From the NCBI RefSeq assembly GCF_937863155.1, contig NZ_CALMFB010000070.1, positions 1-64,000 of the forward strand: 64,000 nt of DNA, read 5' to 3'. This DNA is from an uncultured Brevundimonas sp. Its GTDB lineage: Bacteria; Pseudomonadota; Alphaproteobacteria; Caulobacterales; Caulobacteraceae. The notes beneath the pieces are model-generated. The model ran no database searches, was not told where the DNA came from, and saw only the letters and a list, made by a program, of their open reading frames with translations. Below, one piece after another: positions 59,761 through 64,000 of the stretch (positions within the stretch are counted from its first letter, which is position 1; the number at the start of each line of letters is the position of its first letter). Both the position numbers and the translations under genes were made by a program.

Positions 59761-60507
59761 ATGAGCAAGTCAGACGATTACGAAGCGGCGCTGGAGCGGC
59801 TGCAGATCCAGTTGGTCGAGACGCAGGGGTGGGCCATCGAGAAGGGCCTGCGGGTGCTGGTCCTGTTCGAGGGGCGCGACACCGCCGGCAAGGACGGGGC
59901 GATCAAGCGCATCGTCGAATATATGGCCCCGCGCCAGACGCGCGTGGTGGCCCTGCCCAAGCCGACCGAGCGCGAGACCAGCCAGTGGTATTTCCAGCGG
60001 TATGTCCCGCACCTGCCGGCGGCGGGCGAGATCGTGTTCCTGAACCGGTCCTGGTACAATCGCGGCGGGGTCGAGCCGGTGATGGGCTTCTGCACCCCGG
60101 CCCAGCATGAGCAGTTCCTGCATGACGCGCCCCGGTTCGAGCGGATGCTGACCAACGACGGGATCATCCTGATCAAGCTGTGGCTGGACATCACCAAGGA
60201 CGAGCAGGCCGAACGGATGGCCGCGCGGGTCGCAGACCCCCTGAAACATTTCAAGGTCTCGGCCCTGGACGCCGAGGCCCAGAAACGCTGGGCCGCCTAT
60301 TCGGACGCCCGCGATAGAATGCTGGCCCAGACCCACACGCCGCACGGGCCGTGGACCGTCATCGCCACCGACAAGAAGAAAAAGGCCCGGCTGAACATCA
60401 TCCGCCACATCCTGCGGCGGCTGGACCGGCCGGGGCTGGAGTGCGAACGGCCCGACCCGGAGATCGTCTTTCCCGCCGACGCATCCGAGGGCCGGCTGGC
60501 GAAATGA
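59761..60507 (+). CDS. ppk2: Polyphosphate kinase 2
   Basis: A 248-residue P-loop kinase that transfers phosphate between polyphosphate and nucleotides. Walker A is FEGRDTAGKDGAIKRI, Walker B-like EIVFLNRSWYNRGGVE, and the lid segment PTERETSQWYFQRY; these define single-domain PPK2 enzymes. Whether it prefers GDP, ADP or AMP cannot be told by eye. Its stop overlaps the ubiA ATG (ATGA). Confidence 0.95.
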   Translation: MSKSDDYEAALERLQIQLVETQGWAIEKGLRVLVLFEGRDTAGKDGAIKRIVEYMAPRQTRVVALPKPTERETSQWYFQRYVPHLPAAGEIVFLNRSWYNRGGVEPVMGFCTPAQHEQFLHDAPRFERMLTNDGIILIKLWLDITKDEQAERMAARVADPLKHFKVSALDAEAQKRWAAYSDARDRMLAQTHTPHGPWTVIATDKKKKARLNIIRHILRRLDRPGLECERPDPEIVFPADASEGRLAK

Positions 60508-61502
60508 GCGACGCCTCCCTGCCTGATGCGCCCCTGCCCGACGCGCCCCTGCCGGATGCGGGCCGCAACTGGGTCGATCGCCATGCGCCCGAGGGACTGA
60601 AGCCCTGGCTGAAGCTGGGCCGGTTCGACCGGCCGATCGGCGTCTGGCTGCTGCTGCTGCCGGGATGGCAGGGGGTCGCCCTGGCCCTGGCGCATTATCG
60701 CAAGACGCCCGGCGCCTATGAGATCTGGCTGTTCATCGGCTTCGCCCTGGGGGCCTGTCTGATGCGGGCGGCGGGTTGTGCGTTCAACGACATCGTGGAT
60801 CGCGACATCGACCGCCAGGTGGCGCGCACGGCCGCCCGGCCGGTGGCCTCGGGCCGGATCAGCGTGAAGGCCGCATGGGCCTTCATCGTCGGGTGCAGCC
60901 TGGCGGCGCTGCTGATCCTGCTGACTCTGAATCTGACCGCCATCCTCTTGGGCGTCGCGTCGCTGGGGCTGGTGGCGGCCTATCCCTTCATGAAGCGGAT
61001 CACCTGGTGGCCCCAGGCCTGGCTGGGCCTGACCTTCAACTGGGGCGCTCTGATGGGCTATGCGGCGGCGGGCGGTTTCGTGACCACGGCGGGGCTGTAT
61101 CCAATCCTGGGCGCCTATACCCCCCTGATCTGGGCCGGGCTGTGGCTGTGGCTGGGCGGGGTGTTCTGGACCCTGGGCTACGACACGATCTATGCGCTTC
61201 AGGACATAGAGGACGACGCCATGGTCGGGGTGAAGTCCTCGGCCCGGCGCCTGGGCGGCCGGGTGCGGCTCGGGGTCGGGGTGTTCTATGGCCTGGCCGT
61301 GATCTTCGCGGCCGTGGCCGGCTGGTCGGCGAACCTGGGGGCGGGCTATTTCGGCGTGCTGATCGCCTACGCCGCCCATCTGGCCTGGCAGATCCGGTCC
61401 CTGAGGGCCGACGATCCGGCCCTGGCCCTGCGGTTGTTCAAGTCCAATCGCGAGGCCGGACTGGTTCTGCTGGTCGCCATCACCCTTGGCGCGTTAGTGT
61501 AA
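60504..61502 (+). CDS. ubiA: 4-hydroxybenzoate polyprenyltransferase
   Basis: Integral membrane prenyltransferase of ubiquinone synthesis. The 332-residue protein has about eight helices and the two Asp-rich prenyl-diphosphate sites: NDIVDRDIDRQVARTAARPV and YALQDIEDDAMVGVKSSARR. An unusual N-terminal tail repeats LPDAP two to three times. It is translated from an ATGA overlap with ppk2. Confidence 0.95.
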   Translation: MSDASLPDAPLPDAPLPDAGRNWVDRHAPEGLKPWLKLGRFDRPIGVWLLLLPGWQGVALALAHYRKTPGAYEIWLFIGFALGACLMRAAGCAFNDIVDRDIDRQVARTAARPVASGRISVKAAWAFIVGCSLAALLILLTLNLTAILLGVASLGLVAAYPFMKRITWWPQAWLGLTFNWGALMGYAAAGGFVTTAGLYPILGAYTPLIWAGLWLWLGGVFWTLGYDTIYALQDIEDDAMVGVKSSARRLGGRVRLGVGVFYGLAVIFAAVAGWSANLGAGYFGVLIAYAAHLAWQIRSLRADDPALALRLFKSNREAGLVLLVAITLGALV

Positions 61503-61528
61503 CGAACGCCCTCTCGGAGCCTCCCTTC

Positions 61529-62371
61529 ATGTCCGCCCTGCGCCTTGTTCTTGTCGCCTCGGTCGCCGCCCTGACGCTGGCCGCCTGCAATCGTGATCGG
61601 GAAAAGGCCGCCGATCCGGCCGCTCCGTCCGCCGCGGCCCCGGCAACCACGGCCGACGCCGGCGCGCCCCTGGCCTATGAGAGCAAGAACGCCTTCGCCT
61701 CGGTTAAGCTGACCCTGCCCCCGGCGCTGAAGACCCAGCCGGACCTGCATGCGGCCCTTTACGCCGGGGCGGTGCGCGACCTGCGCCAGTTCGTCGAGGG
61801 CGCCCAGGCCGACCGCACCGAGGCCGGCGGCGACGCGGGCATGCCCCCCTATGAGAAGATCATCGAGATCCAGCCCGGCGCCGAGACCGGCAAGCTGTTC
61901 AGCCTGAAACGCCAGGACTACGACTTCACCGGGGGGGCGCACGGCAACACCCTGTTCGCCGGGGTGCTGTGGGACAAGGCGATGAAGCGCCAGATCACGG
62001 TCGCCGACCTGTTCCGCAAGGGCGTGGACATGCGGGCGCTGGACCAGGCCCTGTGCGCCGCCGCCAACGCCGCCAAGCGCCAGCGCGTGCCCGACGCCGA
62101 GCCGGTGTCGCTGGATCCGGCGCGCGGGACAATGTGGTCGTGCCCCAAGGCGCTGGAGACGCCCTTCGTCCTGACCCCCGGCACGGTGGCGGGCAAGGCG
62201 GGCGGTCTGACCTTCCTGATCGGCGCCTATCAGCTGGGCCCCTATGTCGAGGGGCCGTATGAGGTGGTGGTGCCGCAGAGCGCCCTGCGCGCCCTGTTGG
62301 CCCCGGCCTATGCGGACGAGTTCGCCGGCGCCCCGGTCAAGACCGGCGACGCCCCGGCCCCGCGCGGCTGA
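61529..62371 (+). CDS. Lipoprotein with RsiV/DUF4163-like fold
   Basis: A 280-residue lipoprotein (lipobox ALTLAACNRD, Cys20) with an Ala/Thr/Pro-rich linker and a globular periplasmic domain. FSLKRQDYDFTGGAHGNTLF and KRQITVADLFRKGVDM match the DUF4163/RsiV-like arrangement seen in lysozyme-binding and related proteins; VLTPGTVAGKAGGLTFLIG and LGPYVEGPYEVVVPQSAL complete the RsiV C-terminal part. No sigma factor gene is nearby, so lysozyme sensing is not implied. It follows ubiA after 26 nt. Confidence 0.82.
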   Translation: MSALRLVLVASVAALTLAACNRDREKAADPAAPSAAAPATTADAGAPLAYESKNAFASVKLTLPPALKTQPDLHAALYAGAVRDLRQFVEGAQADRTEAGGDAGMPPYEKIIEIQPGAETGKLFSLKRQDYDFTGGAHGNTLFAGVLWDKAMKRQITVADLFRKGVDMRALDQALCAAANAAKRQRVPDAEPVSLDPARGTMWSCPKALETPFVLTPGTVAGKAGGLTFLIGAYQLGPYVEGPYEVVVPQSALRALLAPAYADEFAGAPVKTGDAPAPRG

Positions 62372-62442
62372 CGGTTCGGGGCAACCCGGACCGACTTCAC
62401 GGGTTTCCTTGCGGACCTTCCCACCCGCAAAGGAGAACCCCC

Positions 62443-63036
62443 ATGGGCCAGTCCCTGTCCGGAAAGACCATCGCCGTCCTGGCGACGGACGGCGTCGAGC
62501 TGATCGAACTGACCGACCCGGTCAAGGCGCTGAAAGACGCCGGGGCCACGGTTCAGATCGTCTCGCTGAAGACCCAGCCGATCCAGGGCTTCAACCATCT
62601 GACGCCGGGCGACACCGTGCCGGTCGACAAGGCCGTGGCGGATGTGGACGCCGGCTCCTATCACGGCCTGCTGCTGCCCGGCGGGGTGGCCAATCCCGAT
62701 GCGCTCAGGGGCGATGACGATGCGCTTAAATTCGTCCGCGCCTTCTTCGATCAGGGCAAGCCGGTGGCCGCCATCTGTCATGCGCCCTGGGTTCTGATCG
62801 ACGCCGGAGTGGCGGAAGGCCGCACCCTGACGGCGTTCAAGACCATCCGCACCGACCTCCGGAACGCCGGGGCCACTGTGGTCGACGAAGAGGTGGTGGT
62901 GGACGAAGGCCTGGTCACCAGCCGCTGCCCCGACGACATCCCGGCCTTCAACGCCAAGATGATCGAGGAATTCGCCGAAGGCCGCCATCGCGGCCAGGCG
63001 CAGGCCGCCGCCGACGCCCCGCGACCGACCGCCTAA
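62443..63036 (+). CDS. DJ-1/PfpI-family protein
   Basis: A 197-residue class I glutamine amidotransferase-like protein. The nucleophile elbow is AAICHAPWVLIDAG, with Cys followed by His, and a glutamate in VLATDGVELIELTDPV; LVTSRCPDDIPAF near the C-terminus is typical of the YhbO/PfpI group that acts as protease, deglycase or glyoxalase-like stress enzymes. A purine-rich AAAGGAG precedes the ATG. It converges on a methyltransferase gene with a 4-nt overlap of stops. Confidence 0.92.
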   Translation: MGQSLSGKTIAVLATDGVELIELTDPVKALKDAGATVQIVSLKTQPIQGFNHLTPGDTVPVDKAVADVDAGSYHGLLLPGGVANPDALRGDDDALKFVRAFFDQGKPVAAICHAPWVLIDAGVAEGRTLTAFKTIRTDLRNAGATVVDEEVVVDEGLVTSRCPDDIPAFNAKMIEEFAEGRHRGQAQAAADAPRPTA

Positions 63037-63680
63037 AGCGCCCAGACCGCCGAACGCTTGATCTCCTGGTCCTCCAGCTCCCGCGTCGTCGGCACGCGGT
63101 ACTCGGCCAGGAAGGTCAGGCCTTCGCGCGGGAAATAGGTGCGCCCCGGATCGCCGATCAGCACCCGCGTTCCGGCCGCCTTGGCCTGATGCAGCCAGTC
63201 CAACACCCGGTCGGCCATCGGCCGTTCGTAACAGACGTCGCCGGCGCAGATCACGTCCACCGCCGGGGGTGGCGCGTCCAGCAGGTTCCGGTCAGTGAAG
63301 TCGGCCACAACGCTGTTGGCCGCCGCGTTCAGCCCGACGGCCGCCCCGCAGAAGGGGTCGATGTCGGCGCACAGCACCCGCTCCGCCCCCGCCTTCATGG
63401 CCGCGATGCCGACCAGGCCGGACCCGGCGGCGAAATCCAGCACCGAGCGACCCGCGACCGCGTGCGGATGATCCAGCAGCCAGCGCGCCAGCGCCTGCCC
63501 CCCCGCCCAGGCGAAGGCCCAGAACGGCGGCGGCAGGCCCATCTGGCCCAGTTCCTCCTCCGTCAGCCGCCAGATCGGCGTGACCTCGTCCGCCAGCCAC
63601 AGCGAAATCTCCGGCGCATGCGGCACGGGCTGAAGCCGGGTGTTGGCGACGATGAAGGCCGCCGGATCGAGGATGGTCAT
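63033..63680 (-). CDS. Class I SAM-dependent methyltransferase (METTL20/EtfB-lysine MTase-like)
   Basis: A 215-residue methyltransferase. SAM motif I reads VLDFAAGSGLVGIAAMKAGA, followed by VLCADIDPFCGAA (motif II) and VDVICAGDVCYERPMADRV. The N-terminal PFWAFAWAGGQALARWLLDH is characteristic of the protein-lysine methyltransferases acting on ETF-beta and related proteins, often misnamed nicotinamide N-methylase. The substrate here is inferred. Its start overlaps the stop of the desaturase gene (ATGA at 63677-63680). Confidence 0.87.
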   Translation of the reverse strand: MTILDPAAFIVANTRLQPVPHAPEISLWLADEVTPIWRLTEEELGQMGLPPPFWAFAWAGGQALARWLLDHPHAVAGRSVLDFAAGSGLVGIAAMKAGAERVLCADIDPFCGAAVGLNAAANSVVADFTDRNLLDAPPPAVDVICAGDVCYERPMADRVLDWLHQAKAAGTRVLIGDPGRTYFPREGLTFLAEYRVPTTRELEDQEIKRSAVWAL

Positions 63681-64000
63681 GCGCGAGATGTCGCCCTCTT
63701 CAGAACCTGGGCGTAACCGTCCGCCACCTCCATCCGCGCGCCCTCGGGCCGGGCGTGCAGGGCGTAGTGCAGGTCGGGCAGGCGCCAGCAGGGGACGTGC
63801 ATGAACAGGTGATGCTCGGCGTGGAAATTGACCCAGTAGGGGGCGATCAAGGCCCGCGCCAGCCAGTTGGCCCGCGTGGTGCGGGCGGCGCGGAAGGCGT
63901 CATGGCTGGAGCCTTCGACACAGGCGTGCTCGGCGATGTTGCGCAGGCGCGTCACCATCGGGAACCAGGTCGCCATCGGCAGCAGCCACAGCACCAACCA
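63677..64000 (-). CDS. Fatty acid desaturase, C-terminal part (5' end outside window)
   Basis: The last 107 codons of a membrane desaturase. Two histidine boxes are visible: RNIAEHACVEG and NFHAEHHLFMHVPCWRLPDL, the latter being the typical HxxHH di-iron ligand set of acyl-lipid or carotenoid-type desaturases. A hydrophobic stretch (VLWLLPMATWFPMV) precedes them. The frame runs off the window end, so length and start are unknown. It lies upstream of the methyltransferase gene with ATGA overlap. Confidence 0.88.
   Translation of the reverse strand, partial: WLVLWLLPMATWFPMVTRLRNIAEHACVEGSSHDAFRAARTTRANWLARALIAPYWVNFHAEHHLFMHVPCWRLPDLHYALHARPEGARMEVADGYAQVLKRATSRA

Overview
The window is GC-rich (roughly two thirds G+C or more), densely packed chromosomal DNA. 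Gene content and protein sequence style (nadABC operon, tandem S46 peptidases, fdxA next to carD, histidine kinase joined to glnE, PadR and LysR regulators, many secreted peptidases) point to an alphaproteobacterium of the Caulobacterales, most likely Brevundimonas. That placement rests on protein resemblance only. I see no transposase, integrase, prophage, CRISPR array or rRNA.

Layout. 1-4.1 kb (minus): NAD operon nadA, a 37-codon ORF, a site-2-type membrane protease, nadB, nadC (cut by the window edge), with a perfect palindrome upstream of nadA. 4.2-6.6 kb (minus): alkylation repair, an Ada/AraC/AlkA fusion whose glycosylase core looks deleted, then ogt and a secreted protein. 6.7-11.2 kb (minus): a dicarboxylate-type symporter and two small regulator-plus-membrane-protein modules (XRE between two paralogues; PadR with a HAAS-like protein). 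11.3-19.8 kb (mostly plus): a repeat-containing secreted protein, uvrB, tRNA-Arg(CCG), a DUF885 lipoprotein, a CoA transferase, carbonic anhydrase, a Phd/PIN toxin-antitoxin pair and pgsA. 19.8-24.1 kb (minus): two S46 dipeptidyl-peptidases. 24.2-27.2 kb (plus): an ABC exporter operon of permease, ATPase and adaptor.

27.2-43.4 kb: a LysR/MFS pair, enoyl-CoA hydratase, a small-protein locus with REP-like hairpins, DUF1289, retropepsin, TauE/SafE, hmgA, two acyl-CoA dehydrogenases, a RAM-domain protein, an esterase, eda, a double-length M16 peptidase, an ECF sigma/anti-sigma/Spy-like operon and an EF-hand protein. 43.4-53.9 kb: glnE with its histidine kinase, fdxA, carD, cytochrome c, DUF3617, rpmB, an MmcQ-like protein, an M1 aminopeptidase and an HNH nuclease. 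53.9-64 kb: a TRIC-type channel protein, an intact alkA, a JmjC-type oxygenase, gluQ, a DMT transporter ending inside a repeat, cspA, an extensin-like protein, ppk2, ubiA, an RsiV-like lipoprotein, a PfpI-family protein, a methyltransferase and a partial fatty-acid desaturase.

Most genes are housekeeping or surface functions with 4-nt ATGA/GTGA coupling inside operons. The points most worth a second look are the small ORF and protease inside the NAD operon, the XRE/paired-membrane-protein module with its own promoter and operator, the in-frame loss of the glycosylase core in the Ada fusion, a low-GC tract in uvrB, a possibly leaderless toxin-antitoxin operon coupled to pgsA, and a small family of 38-nt hairpin repeats with compensating stem changes.
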